Source: Streptomyces sp. NBC_01197 (GTDB taxonomy: Bacteria; Actinomycetota; Actinomycetes; Streptomycetales; Streptomycetaceae). Taken from it: a stretch of 64,000 nucleotides of DNA. This document shows, one piece after another, positions 1 through 8,226 of this stretch. The position numbers were made by a program, and so were the translations under genes. The stretch covers positions 1,862,001-1,926,000 of the forward strand of contig NZ_CP108569.1 of assembly GCF_036010505.1 (NCBI RefSeq), given 5' to 3'. Below the pieces are notes generated by a model that worked only from the letters and a program-made list of their open reading frames with translations, was not told the DNA's origin and made no database searches. The first letter of the stretch is position 1. The number at the start of each line of letters is the position of its first letter.

Positions 1-73
1 GGAACAGAGGGGGAGCTGAGAGAGCAGAGGGGGCGGTGGGGCTGGAGAGTCCTGGGGGCCGCGCGGTTCCGGA

Positions 74-1321
74 TCAGGCCCCGATCAGCCTGGAGAACTT
101 CTCCTCGTACGCCGCGTCTTCCTTGCTGGAGAGCGAGCGGAAGGAGTGCGACCGGGCGGTCATCGCCTTATCGGGGAGGATCAGCTGGTTGGCCGCCAGT
201 TCGGGGGCGATCTTCGCGAGCTCCCCGCGGATACCGTCCACCGGGGAGAGGTAGTTGATGTACGCGGTGAGCTTCGCGGCGACGGCTGGCTCGTAGTAGT
301 AGTCCATCAGCCGCTCGGCGTTGGAGGTGTGGCGCGCGTTGGCCGGAACCATCATGTTGTCGCTGGAAGTCAGGTAACCGGCGGTGGGGATCGCGTACTT
401 GACATGCGGGTTGTCGTTCTGGAGCTGGGTGATGTCACCGCCCCAGGCGAGGCAGGCGGCGATGTCGCCCTTGTCCAGGTCACTGATGTAGTCGTTGCCG
501 GTGAAGCGGCGTATCTGCTTGGTGTCGACGCCCTTCTGGAGGCGGCCGATCGCGGCGTCGAAGTCGGCGTCGGTGATCTTCGCCGGGTCCTTGCCCATGT
601 CGAGCAGCGTCATCCCGACCGAGTCGCGCATCTCCGAGAGGAAACCCACCCGCCCCTTGAGTCTGGGGTCGTCGAGGAGCTGGGTGACGGAGTCGACCTT
701 GCGGCCGCCGGTCGCCTTCGTGTTGTAGGCGATGACGGTGGGGACACCGGCCCAGGGGTACGAGTAGACGCGGCCCGGATCCCAGTCGGGGTCGCGGAAC
801 TGTGGGGAGAGGTTCGCGTACGCGTGCGGGAGCAGCGACGCGTCGAGCCGTTCCACCCAGCCGAACCGGATCAGCCTGGCGGCCAGCCAGTCGGTGAGGA
901 TGATGAGGTCCCGTCCGGTGTCCTGGCCGGCCGCGAGCTGCGGCTTGATCTTGCCGAAGAACTCGACGTTGTCGTTGATGTCCTCGGTGTAGTTGACCTT
1001 GATCCCGGTGCGCTTGGTGAACCCCTCCAGGGTGGGCCGGTGCTTTCCGTCGTCGGTGACGTCCACATACTCGGTCCAGTTGGAGAAGTTGATCACCTTC
1101 TCCGCGGCCGAGTGGTCGTCGGAGGCCGGGGCCCCGCCGTCGCGTTTGGCGGCGGGGATACCGCAGCCGGTGAGAGCGGCGAGGCCCCCGAGCGTGAGGG
1201 CGCCTGCGCCGGTGGCGCGCAGGAGCGATCGGCGGGCGACGGGCCCGCCGCCACGGGCCAGGGTGCGGCGCGTGGCGGCCAGCTGGGCCGGGGAGAGACG
1301 GTCTGGCTCGAACTGCTCCAT
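74..1321 (-). CDS. Polyamine-type ABC transporter substrate-binding lipoprotein (PotD family), copy 1
   Basis: This is a 415-residue extracytoplasmic binding protein of the spermidine/putrescine (PotD/PotF) family, expected to deliver polyamines to an ABC importer. The N terminus has a twin-arginine pair at residues 30-31 (ARRSLL), a hydrophobic stretch and a lipobox LTGC with Cys53, so it should be a Tat-exported lipoprotein. The family phrases FSNWTEYVD and RRFTGNDYISDL are present. ATG is the start, 18 nt after the stop of the upstream aldehyde dehydrogenase on the same strand, so the two probably form one transcript. ATPase and permease genes would be expected further left, outside the window. 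The N-terminal tail before the twin-arginine pair is unusually long, at about 29 residues. Substrate class is inferred from the family. Confidence 0.88.
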   Translation of the reverse strand: MEQFEPDRLSPAQLAATRRTLARGGGPVARRSLLRATGAGALTLGGLAALTGCGIPAAKRDGGAPASDDHSAAEKVINFSNWTEYVDVTDDGKHRPTLEGFTKRTGIKVNYTEDINDNVEFFGKIKPQLAAGQDTGRDLIILTDWLAARLIRFGWVERLDASLLPHAYANLSPQFRDPDWDPGRVYSYPWAGVPTVIAYNTKATGGRKVDSVTQLLDDPRLKGRVGFLSEMRDSVGMTLLDMGKDPAKITDADFDAAIGRLQKGVDTKQIRRFTGNDYISDLDKGDIAACLAWGGDITQLQNDNPHVKYAIPTAGYLTSSDNMMVPANARHTSNAERLMDYYYEPAVAAKLTAYINYLSPVDGIRGELAKIAPELAANQLILPDKAMTARSHSFRSLSSKEDAAYEEKFSRLIGA

Positions 1322-1339
1322 GGGCTCTGTGCCCTTTCT

Positions 1340-2845
1340 TTATCGGTCCCCGAAGATCGTGCGGTGCCAGTCCTTGCGGGCCACCGCTGTGTTGTCGTAC
1401 ATGACGTGCTTGACCTGGGTGTACTCCTCGAACGAGTACACGGACATGTCCTTGCCGAAGCCGCTTGCCTTGTAACCGCCGTGCGGCATCTCGCTGATGA
1501 TCGGAATGTGGTCGTTGACCCACACACAGCCGGCCTGGATCTCACGGGTCGCCCGGTTCGCCCGGAAGACGTCCCGGGTCCAGGCGGAGGAGGCCAGTCC
1601 GTAGGGGGTGTCGTTGGCGAGGGCGATGCCCTCGTCGTCGGAGCCGAAGGGCAGCACGACCAGGACCGGGCCGAAGATCTCGGCCTGGACGATCTCGCTG
1701 TCCTGGGCTGCGTCGGCGATCAGGGTCGGGAGGTAGTAGGCGCCGTCGTTCCCGGGCGCCGCGCCGCCGGTGACCACGCGCGCAGTCTCCCTGGCGCGGT
1801 CCACGAAGGCCGCGACCCGGTCGCGCTGGGCGTAGCTGATCAGCGGGCCGATGTCGGTCGACTCGTCGAAGGGGTCGCCGAGGCGGAGGGTGCCCATCAG
1901 TTCGGCGACGCCCTGGACGAAGGCGTCGTAGAGCGGGCGCTGGACGTAGGCGCGGGTGGCGGCCGTGCAGTCCTGGCCGGTGTTGATGAGCGAGCCCGCG
2001 ACCGCGCCGTGCACGGCGGCTTCCAGATCGGCGTCGTCGAAGACGAGGAAGGGGGCCTTGCCGCCGAGTTCGAGGTGGATCCGCTTGACGGTCGCGGTGG
2101 CGATCTCGGCGACGCGCTTGCCGACCGGCGTCGATCCGGTGAACGAGGTCATGACCACGTCCGGGTGGCCCACCAGGTGTTCGCCCGCCTCGGCGCCGAG
2201 GCCGTTGACGATGTTGACGACCCCGTCGGGGATGCCCGCTTCGGTCGCGGCCTGCGCGAACATCAGCGAGGTGAGCGGGGTGATCTCGGCGGGCTTCAGG
2301 ACGATGGTGTTGCCTGCGGCGATGGCCGGGAGGACCTTCCAGGCGGCCATCTGGAGCGGGTAGTTCCAGGGGGCGATGGAGCCGACGACGCCGATCGCCT
2401 CGCGCCGGACGTACGAGGTGTGGTCGCCGCTGTACTCACCGGCCGACTGGCCCTGGAGGTGGCGGGCGGCGCCCGCGAAGAAGGAGGCGTTGTCGACGGT
2501 GCCCGGCACGTCGAACTCGCGGCTCAGCTTGATCGGCTTGCCGCACTGGAGGGACTCCGCGTACGCGAACTCCTCGGCCCGCTCGGCGAGTACGGCCGCG
2601 AAGCGGTGCAGCGCGTCGGAGCGCTCTCCCGGGGTGGCTCCGGACCAGCCGGGGAAGGCCGCGCGGGCGGCCTCGACGGCGGCGTCGACATCGGCGGTGC
2701 CGGCGAGCGCGTAGCTGAGGACCACCTCGCCGGTGGCGGGGTTCACGACGTCCTGGGTCCGCCCTGAGGTACCGGGGCGCAGCTGCCCGCCGATGTACTG
2801 AGCGCCGGCCGCGAAGCGGTCCCGCACCTGGAAGCTGTTGACCAT
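1340..2845 (-). CDS. Aminobutyraldehyde-type NAD-dependent aldehyde dehydrogenase, copy 1
   Basis: A 501-residue aldehyde dehydrogenase. All catalytic landmarks are present: oxyanion Asn161 in APWNYP, cofactor-binding Lys184 in VLKP, general base Glu259 in ELGGKAP and nucleophile Cys293 in NTGQDCTAATR. Sequence style and linkage to a PotD-like protein suggest oxidation of 4-aminobutyraldehyde or gamma-glutamyl-aminobutyraldehyde in putrescine breakdown. I chose the ATG at 2845 because GGAGAG lies about 7 nt upstream; an in-frame TTG at 2866 is less likely. It is the first gene of a two-gene operon with the binding protein. Exact substrate is inferred; a betaine aldehyde dehydrogenase cannot be excluded. 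Confidence 0.88.
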   Translation of the reverse strand: MVNSFQVRDRFAAGAQYIGGQLRPGTSGRTQDVVNPATGEVVLSYALAGTADVDAAVEAARAAFPGWSGATPGERSDALHRFAAVLAERAEEFAYAESLQCGKPIKLSREFDVPGTVDNASFFAGAARHLQGQSAGEYSGDHTSYVRREAIGVVGSIAPWNYPLQMAAWKVLPAIAAGNTIVLKPAEITPLTSLMFAQAATEAGIPDGVVNIVNGLGAEAGEHLVGHPDVVMTSFTGSTPVGKRVAEIATATVKRIHLELGGKAPFLVFDDADLEAAVHGAVAGSLINTGQDCTAATRAYVQRPLYDAFVQGVAELMGTLRLGDPFDESTDIGPLISYAQRDRVAAFVDRARETARVVTGGAAPGNDGAYYLPTLIADAAQDSEIVQAEIFGPVLVVLPFGSDDEGIALANDTPYGLASSAWTRDVFRANRATREIQAGCVWVNDHIPIISEMPHGGYKASGFGKDMSVYSFEEYTQVKHVMYDNTAVARKDWHRTIFGDR

Positions 2846-2914
2846 CGTGCTCTCTCCGTAGCTCAAGCTCGAATTGAGTGCCGATCCTGGCAGAGCGGTA
2901 GTTCATCAACAAGT

Positions 2915-2950
2915 GATTCCGTTGTTTCCTTTTGGTTACGCAACGGAATC
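2915..2950. promoter_or_regulatory. Perfect 10-bp inverted repeat upstream of the aldehyde dehydrogenase operon
   Basis: GATTCCGTTG at 2915-2924 is mirrored by CAACGGAATC at 2941-2950 with a 16-nt spacer. A smaller repeat, CTCAA/TTGAG, lies at 2862-2878. The position between the minus-strand catabolic operon and the plus-strand NADAR gene fits an operator. The regulator is unknown; a loosely similar pair occurs upstream of the second polyamine module near 9830-9854. Confidence 0.5.
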
Positions 2951-2997
2951 GGTGGACCATGTGTCGCGTGGGCCGCAAAATCCACGACGGAGTGTCA

Positions 2998-3576
2998 GTG
3001 GCGGCTGCCAGACTCCCGTGCATGGAACGCATCGAGGCGCTGGCCAGGCAGGCCGGCAACGGGGAGCGGATCAAGTTCCTGCACTTCTGGGGGCACACCG
3101 CGCGGCGGGACGGCAGCATCGGGCCGAGCTGTCTGAGCCAGTGGTGGCCGTCACCCTTCGTGGTCGACGGCGTGCGGTACGCCACGGCGGAGCACTGGAT
3201 GATGGCGGCCAAGGCACGGCTGTTCGGCGACGCGGAGGCGGAGCAGGCGGCGCTGATCGCGACGAACCCCGCACTGGCCAAGAAGGCGGGGCGGCTGGTG
3301 CGCGGTCTCGACGACGGGATATGGCAGCGCGAGCGGTACAGGATCGTGGTCGAGGGCAGCGTGCACAAGTTCGGTGCGGACGCGCAGCTGCGCGAATTTC
3401 TGCTGGCCACCGGGGACCGGGTGCTGGTCGAGGCCAGCCCGATGGACCGGGTATGGGGCATCGGGCTCGCGGCGGACGACGAGCGGGCCGGACAGCCGGG
3501 CAGCTGGCGCGGGCTCAATCTGCTGGGGTTCGCGCTGATGGACGCCAGGGAGCGGCTGCGTACGGCTGCGGCCTGA
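2998..3576 (+). CDS. NADAR/YbiA-family protein (N-glycosidase-like)
   Basis: About 192 residues of the NADAR superfamily. It contains the conserved FLHFWGH, LSQWWPSPF, YATAEHWMMAAKA, HKFG and DRVWGIG blocks; the Glu in the AEHWMM block is the usual catalytic acid. Family members hydrolyse reactive phosphoribosyl-amino intermediates of riboflavin synthesis or remove ADP-ribose from modified targets. The start is uncertain: GTG at 2998 has GGAG 5 nt upstream, while ATG at 3022 (MERIEAL) has no clear ribosome site. It is divergent from the polyamine operon and followed by a long GC-rich inverted repeat (3573-3582 with 3637-3646). Substrate cannot be decided from sequence. Confidence 0.85.
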   Translation: MAAARLPCMERIEALARQAGNGERIKFLHFWGHTARRDGSIGPSCLSQWWPSPFVVDGVRYATAEHWMMAAKARLFGDAEAEQAALIATNPALAKKAGRLVRGLDDGIWQRERYRIVVEGSVHKFGADAQLREFLLATGDRVLVEASPMDRVWGIGLAADDERAGQPGSWRGLNLLGFALMDARERLRTAAA

Positions 3577-3680
3577 CGGCGGGGGGTGCCGGCGCGAGGG
3601 CCGACGGGGGCCGGCGGGGGCCGACGGGACTGAGTGCCGCCGTCAGCGCTGCCCGGGCGAGTGGGGCCGCCCGGGACAGG

Positions 3681-3764
3681 CTCAGCGGTCGTGTCTCAGT
3701 GGCCTTGTCTCAGTGGCCGTACCTCAGTGGCCTTGTCTCAGTGGCCTTGTCTCAGCGGTCGGCG
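3681..3764. repeat. Six exact-length 14-bp tandem repeats
   Basis: Six consecutive 14-nt units, each starting CTCAG(T/C)GG(C/T), occupy 3681-3694, 3695-3708, 3709-3722, 3723-3736, 3737-3750 and 3751-3764. Units 2, 4 and 5 are identical (CTCAGTGGCCTTGT). The last unit contains the stop codon of the minus-strand DUF4190 gene, so the array sits at that gene's 3' end in the gap between convergent genes. The pattern points to slippage expansion; function is unknown. Confidence 0.9.
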
Positions 3765-4636
3765 CCGACGATCAGCGAGCTCGGGTAGGTGCCGCCGTCG
3801 CTGCCGTAGTCGGGGGTGGAGTCGTGGCTGTGCGAGATGCCCCAGATCATCAGGCTGAGAAACGTGATGCTGACCACGATGCCGATGGGTCCCAGGATGA
3901 TCCCGGCGAGCGCCATCCCCCCGTTGTTCGCCTCACCGCGGTTGGCCCGCTTGCGGCCGAGGATGCCGAAGATCAGGGCGAGCGTCCCCAGGATGATGCC
4001 GAGACCCCAGGCGCAGAAGATGACCACGCTGAGGATGCCGAGCACCAGCGCGGCCACCCCGTAGCCGTTGGCGGGGCCTTGCTGCATGGTGTTCCAGCCG
4101 CCCTGTCCGCCGTACCCCGGATAGCCCGGGTACCCGGGATAGCCGTAGGCGGCGGGTCCCTGCGGGCCGGGGGCTGCACCCGGGTAGGACGGGTAGCCGT
4201 ACGGGCCCGGGGCGCCCTGCCCCGGACCGTTCGGCGCGACCGGCGGGGGCGGTACGGATCCGGGGGGCGGGTATCCGGGCGGTGCGAATCCCGCAGGTGC
4301 GGAGCGGTGCTGCCCCGGAACCTGCCCCGGAACCGGCGTGGGCTGCCCGGAGTTGCTGTGCTGGCCGGGGCCCTGCTGCCCCGGGATGTACGGGCCCGGG
4401 GACTGCTGCCCGGGGGTCGGCTGCCCGGGGCCCGGCTGCGTGGGGCCCGGCTGTCCGGAGCCCGGGTCGGCGCCCGCGGCCGGCATGTCCGTGACCGTCT
4501 GCTGGTCGTGCACCGGGCTGCCCGGCGTCTCCGGCTGGTCCGTCTGCTTGTCCAGCGGCACTTTCGGCCCGGGCGGCGCCCATGGGTCTCTCGGCGGCTC
4601 GGAGTCCCCCGAAGGGCTTGGTGCGTTGTCTGACAT
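3752..4636 (-). CDS. Proline/glycine-rich DUF4190 membrane protein
   Basis: 294 residues. Roughly the first 180 are a low-complexity tail rich in Pro, Gly and Gln, with PGQP/PGYPG-like repeats. The C-terminal third carries the DUF4190 signature: two hydrophobic segments (GYGVAALVLGILSVVIF and IILGPIGIVVSITFLSLMIWG) around a GILGRKRANRGE loop. Such proteins are small membrane proteins with a cytoplasmic disordered tail and no established biochemical role. I chose the ATG at 4636 (MSDNAPS), with a purine-rich GGGGGAGG run upstream, over an earlier in-frame start. The 14-bp tandem array overlaps its stop codon. Confidence 0.8.
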   Translation of the reverse strand: MSDNAPSPSGDSEPPRDPWAPPGPKVPLDKQTDQPETPGSPVHDQQTVTDMPAAGADPGSGQPGPTQPGPGQPTPGQQSPGPYIPGQQGPGQHSNSGQPTPVPGQVPGQHRSAPAGFAPPGYPPPGSVPPPPVAPNGPGQGAPGPYGYPSYPGAAPGPQGPAAYGYPGYPGYPGYGGQGGWNTMQQGPANGYGVAALVLGILSVVIFCAWGLGIILGTLALIFGILGRKRANRGEANNGGMALAGIILGPIGIVVSITFLSLMIWGISHSHDSTPDYGSDGGTYPSSLIVGADR

Positions 4637-4742
4637 GGGCCTCCCCCATCCTCGGCTCGTCATGCTAGAGCCTGTGCGCGAGGCTCCGTCCCCCGCCTAC
4701 GATGTTCTCCGACCAGCGAACTCGCCGTACCCGGAGGACCCG

Positions 4743-5768
4743 ATGACCGACCTGCACCCCTTCATTGCGGGACTGCCCAAGGCGGAACTGCATGTGCACC
4801 ACGTCGGGTCCGCCTCACCCCGCATCGTCGCCGAACTCGCCGCGCGCCACCCGGACTCCATAGTGCCGACCGACCCCGAGGCGCTCGCCGACTACTTCAC
4901 CTTCACGGACTTCGGGCACTTCATCCAGGTCTACCTCTCGGTGGTCGACCTGATCCGCACCCCCGAGGACGTACGGCTGCTGACCTTCGAGGTCGCACGC
5001 GACATGGCCCGCCAGAACATCCGGTACGCGGAACTCACCATCACCCCGTTCTCCTCCACCCGCCGGGGCATCCCCGAGCAGGCCTTCATGGAGGCGATCG
5101 AGGACGCCCGCAACGCGGCCGAGGCCGAACTCGGCACCGTGCTGCGCTGGTGCTTCGACATCCCCGGCGAGGCCGGACTCGAATCGGCGGCCGAGACGAC
5201 GCGGCTCGCGCTCGACCTGCGTCCCGATGGGCTTGTCTCCTTCGGGCTCGGCGGTCCGGAGGTCGGGGTGGCCCGCCCTCAGTTCAAGCCCTATTTCGAC
5301 CGGGCCCGCGCGGCCGGGCTGCACTCGGTGCCGCACGCCGGTGAGACGACCGGCCCGGAGACCGTCTGGGACGCGCTGCACCACCTGGGCGCCGAGCGCA
5401 TCGGCCACGGCACCAGCTCGGTCCAGGACCCGAAGCTCCTCGCGCACCTGGCAGAACAGGGCATCGCGCTGGAGGTCTGCCCGACCTCCAACATCGCGAC
5501 CCGGGCCGTCCGCACGCTTGATGAACACCCTCTGAAGGAGATGGCGGACGCCGGGGTGCTGGTGACCATCAACAGCGACGACCCGCCGATGTTCGGCACC
5601 GACCTCAACAACGAGTACCTGGTCGCGGCCCGCCTGCTCGGGCTGGACGAGCGGGGCACCGCGGAGCTCGCGAAGAACGCCGTCACCGCGTCGTTCCTCG
5701 ACGCACCGGGCAAGGCGAAGCTGACAGCCGAGATCGACTCGTACACAGCGCAGTGGCTCGCCCGGTAG
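4743..5768 (+). CDS. Adenosine deaminase family protein
   Basis: 341 residues of the metal-dependent adenosine/AMP deaminase family, which removes the 6-amino group of a purine nucleoside. Zinc ligands are recognisable: His17 and His19 in AELHVHHVGS, a third His in VPHAGET, and the Asp pair in NSDDPPMF; the catalytic His lies in ERIGHGTSS. The metal-site loop reads HVHHVGS rather than the usual HxHLDG/HIEG, which marks a divergent subfamily and leaves the true substrate open (adenosine, adenine or a modified purine). ATG at 4743 follows GGAGGACCCG. It is divergent from the DUF4190 gene and 33 nt upstream of the phosphodiesterase gene. Confidence 0.85.
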   Translation: MTDLHPFIAGLPKAELHVHHVGSASPRIVAELAARHPDSIVPTDPEALADYFTFTDFGHFIQVYLSVVDLIRTPEDVRLLTFEVARDMARQNIRYAELTITPFSSTRRGIPEQAFMEAIEDARNAAEAELGTVLRWCFDIPGEAGLESAAETTRLALDLRPDGLVSFGLGGPEVGVARPQFKPYFDRARAAGLHSVPHAGETTGPETVWDALHHLGAERIGHGTSSVQDPKLLAHLAEQGIALEVCPTSNIATRAVRTLDEHPLKEMADAGVLVTINSDDPPMFGTDLNNEYLVAARLLGLDERGTAELAKNAVTASFLDAPGKAKLTAEIDSYTAQWLAR

Positions 5769-5801
5769 CCGCCCGCGGCGGCGGTCGGCAAGGATAGCCT
5801 C

Positions 5802-6515
5802 ATGCGTACCGTCACTGCCGTGGGCCATCGCGGCGACCCCTACCTCTTCCGTGAGAACACCCTGCCGTCCGTCCGCTCCGCGCTGGAACGGGGCGCCGAC
5901 GCGGTGGAGATCGACGTCCGGCTGACCCGGGACGGTGTGCCGGTGCTGCTGCACGACGCGACCCTGGAGCGGCTGTGGGGCCACGACCGGCCGCTCCACC
6001 GGGTCACGGCGGACGAGCTGCGCGGGCTGACGGACGGCAGGGTGCCGACGCTCCGGGAAGCGCTGACGGCGGCCGTCGGCCACCGCCTCATGATCGATCT
6101 GCCGGGCGCCACCCCGGAAGCGGTGCGCGCGGTCGTCGGCGTGGTCCACGAGTGCGGGGCGGGCGACCGTACGTACTACTGCGCCGGGCCCTCGACCATG
6201 CTCGCCGTGCGCGAGGCCGACCGGGCCGCCGAGATCGCCATGACCTGGACCACGCTTACACCGCCGCGCCCCGCCCTGCTCGACTCGGTGAAGCCCCGCT
6301 GGCTCAACTACCGCTTCGGGCTGCTGAGTCCGGAGCTCTGCGCACGCGTGCACCGGGACGGGCTGCTGGTCTCCGCCTGGACCCCCGACACCGGGCGGTC
6401 GATGCGCCGACTGGTCGGCTTCGGCGTCGACTCCATCACCACCAACCGCGTCGACGCCCTCCGCGCGGTCCTCCGCCGGACGCCTCCCGGCGGCCCTGGC
6501 ATGCTGCGGGCATGA
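5802..6515 (+). CDS. Glycerophosphodiester phosphodiesterase
   Basis: 237 residues, a compact cytoplasmic GDPD-type TIM barrel that cleaves glycerophosphodiesters to glycerol-3-phosphate and an alcohol. It shows the family signature HRGD...ENT near residue 9, the metal-binding EIDVRLTRDG and LLHD motifs, and a C-terminal WTPDTGRSMRRLVGFGVDSITTN-like segment in which the usual W-TVN has become W-TPD. There is no signal peptide. Its stop overlaps the ATG of the sigma-factor fragment by 4 nt (ATGA), so the two were once translationally coupled. Confidence 0.88.
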   Translation: MRTVTAVGHRGDPYLFRENTLPSVRSALERGADAVEIDVRLTRDGVPVLLHDATLERLWGHDRPLHRVTADELRGLTDGRVPTLREALTAAVGHRLMIDLPGATPEAVRAVVGVVHECGAGDRTYYCAGPSTMLAVREADRAAEIAMTWTTLTPPRPALLDSVKPRWLNYRFGLLSPELCARVHRDGLLVSAWTPDTGRSMRRLVGFGVDSITTNRVDALRAVLRRTPPGGPGMLRA

Positions 6516-6709
6516 CCGCGGGAGCCGCCGCAGAGTTCGAGTCCCACAGGTCCCGGCTGTTCTCGCTCGCGTACCGGCTGCTCGGCAGCGCGAGCGAGGC
6601 CGAGGACGCCGTGCAGGACACCTGTCTCCGGTGGAGCGCCGCCGACCGCGTACGTACGGTCCTCAACCCCGGCAAGCTCCGCGTCGTCACTGCCCAGCTG
6701 GCGGGCTAG
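6512..6709 (+). pseudogene. Truncated ECF RNA polymerase sigma factor (N-terminal remnant)
   Basis: Only 65 codons remain. The first 45 match the region-2 start of ECF sigma factors of the SigJ/ECF41 type (SRLFSLAYRLLGSASEAEDA, then VQDTCLRWSAADR). After that, NPGKLRVVTAQLAG looks like a decayed version of the usual NPxAWLxTVVxRLA segment and ends at TAG. Regions 2.4 and 4 and the SnoaL-like extension are absent. The next 120 nt to the convergent binding-protein gene show no continuation in any frame. Most likely a deletion remnant; expression as a small peptide is unlikely. Confidence 0.72.
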
Positions 6710-6829
6710 GAAGGGCCGTCAACAGGAGCGGAGCACCGTACCGGCGGTGCGCAGCCCGGGCCCGGCCGACCGCAGAACCGGGTGAAGACCGGCGGGCCGG
6801 CCGCAGCACCAGGCCGACCGGCCGGCTCG

Positions 6830-8008
6830 CTAAAGACCCACGATCTGGTTCCAGCGCTTCGCGTACTTGACCCGCTCAGCCGACGTGAGGTCCCGGGCGA
6901 TGGCGAGGCGCTTGCGCATCTTGTCGTCGGGGAAGATCAGCGGGTCCTCGGCGAGGTCCGCCAGTTCCTTGTCCTTCGACGAGGCCAGCACCTCGCGTGC
7001 GGCGGGGACCGGGCACACGTAGTTGACCCAGGCGGCCAGCTTCGCCGCCACCGCCGGCTCGTAGTAATAGTCGATCAGTTTCTCGGCATTGGCTTTGTGG
7101 CGCGCGAGGTTGGGGATCATCATGGACTCCGCCCACAGCTCGCCGCCCTCCTCGGGCACCACGAACTCGATGTCCGGGCTGTCGGCCTGGAGCTGGATCA
7201 CATCGCCGGAGTACGCCTGGCAGGCGAGCACGTCGCCGGTGGACAGGTCCTTGATGTAGTCGTTGCCGGTGAAGCGCCGGATCTGCTTCTGCCGGACGAG
7301 CCTCTCGACCTGGTCGCACATGGTGTCGAAGTCATGGGCGGTCCAGCGGGTGATGTCGGCGCCGTTGCCCTGCATCAGCAGGGCGAACGCCTCGTCGAGC
7401 CCGGAGAACAGGGTGACCTTGCCGCGCAGGTCGGGCGCCCAGAGGTCGCTCATGCGCTTGATCTCGTGGCCGACCTTGCGCCGGTTGTACGCGATGCCGG
7501 TGATCCCGGACTGCCAGGGCACGCTCTGCTTGCGCCCCTTGTCGAAGGCGGGCGAACGGAGCTGCGGGTCGAGGTACTTGGCGACGTTCGGCTGCTTGGC
7601 CCGGTCCATCTCCTCGACCCAGCCGAGCCGCACGAACCGGGCGGCCATCCAGTCGCTGATGACGATCAGGTCCCGGCCGGTCTCCTGGTGGTTCATCAGC
7701 GCCGGGCTGATCTTCCCGAAGAACTCGTCGTTGTCGTTGATCTCCTCGGTGTACGTGACCTTGACCCCGGACCGCTTCTCGAAGGTGTCCAGCGTGGGCC
7801 GCTTCGACGGGTCGTGGTCGTCGGTGTCGATGTAGAGCGGCCAGTTGGCGAAGACCAGGCTCCCGTCCTGCGCGGATCTGTCGCGTCCGGCCCGCTCCCC
7901 CGGCTTCACGTACGCCGCGGGGACCCCGCATCCGGTGAGCGCGGCCAGCGCGCCCAGCGCGCCGGAACCACGGAGGAGGGAACGCCGGGACACACCAAGA
8001 TCTGCCAT
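6830..8008 (-). CDS. Polyamine-type ABC transporter substrate-binding lipoprotein (PotD family), copy 2
   Basis: 392 residues from ATG 8008 (MADLGVSRRSLLRG). A twin-arginine pair is at residues 8-9 and a lipobox LTGC with Cys27, so it is again a Tat lipoprotein. It shares FANWPLYIDTDD, KVTYTEEINDNDEFFGKI, GRDLIVISDWMAARFVRLGW and RRFTGNDYIKDLSTGD with copy 1; the two are clearly paralogues with the same fold and presumably related substrates. No permease or ATPase gene is adjacent, so this one may share a transporter encoded elsewhere. It lies downstream of the second aldehyde dehydrogenase gene, 218 nt away, with a hairpin between them, so it may have its own promoter. Confidence 0.87.
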   Translation of the reverse strand: MADLGVSRRSLLRGSGALGALAALTGCGVPAAYVKPGERAGRDRSAQDGSLVFANWPLYIDTDDHDPSKRPTLDTFEKRSGVKVTYTEEINDNDEFFGKISPALMNHQETGRDLIVISDWMAARFVRLGWVEEMDRAKQPNVAKYLDPQLRSPAFDKGRKQSVPWQSGITGIAYNRRKVGHEIKRMSDLWAPDLRGKVTLFSGLDEAFALLMQGNGADITRWTAHDFDTMCDQVERLVRQKQIRRFTGNDYIKDLSTGDVLACQAYSGDVIQLQADSPDIEFVVPEEGGELWAESMMIPNLARHKANAEKLIDYYYEPAVAAKLAAWVNYVCPVPAAREVLASSKDKELADLAEDPLIFPDDKMRKRLAIARDLTSAERVKYAKRWNQIVGL

Positions 8009-8133
8009 GCGCCCACCTTCACCTCCGGCAGCGGCGGCGGGCAATGGACGCTGCGTACGGAGCACCGGCCCCGGCCGCGACACCTTGTCGGGGCCCGGTG
8101 CCCGTAGATGTCCAGGTCAGACGCACACACGCA

Positions 8134-8169
8134 CGCCGCCCCCGCACGGCGGACCGTACGGGGGCGGCG
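8134..8169 (-). terminator. Hairpin downstream of aldehyde dehydrogenase 2
   Basis: CGCCGCCCCCG (8134-8144) pairs with CGGGGGCGGCG (8159-8169): an 11-bp G+C stem with a 14-nt loop. It lies 58 nt past the minus-strand aldehyde dehydrogenase stop and would partly separate it from the downstream binding-protein gene. There is no U-run, as is usual in Streptomyces. Confidence 0.5.
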
Positions 8170-8226
8170 GAAAGCGGTGGAAATGCGTTGTCAGAACGGA
8201 GGAACGGGCGGCTGCGGCAGGGGTGT

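Noticed and set aside
1..73. Possible gene start or ribosome sites in the first 73 nt
   Set aside because: Purine-rich sequence only; a plus-strand frame from 36 is opposite the binding-protein gene, and no other frame is supported.
146..2767. Very long plus-strand open frame opposite the PotD-like and aldehyde dehydrogenase genes
   Set aside because: It is the complementary frame of two well-supported genes; its translation is Gly/Val/Arg-rich with no domain.
4815..6353. 512-codon minus-strand frame opposite adenosine deaminase and phosphodiesterase
   Set aside because: Antisense shadow of two genes with intact catalytic motifs; no ribosome site or family match.
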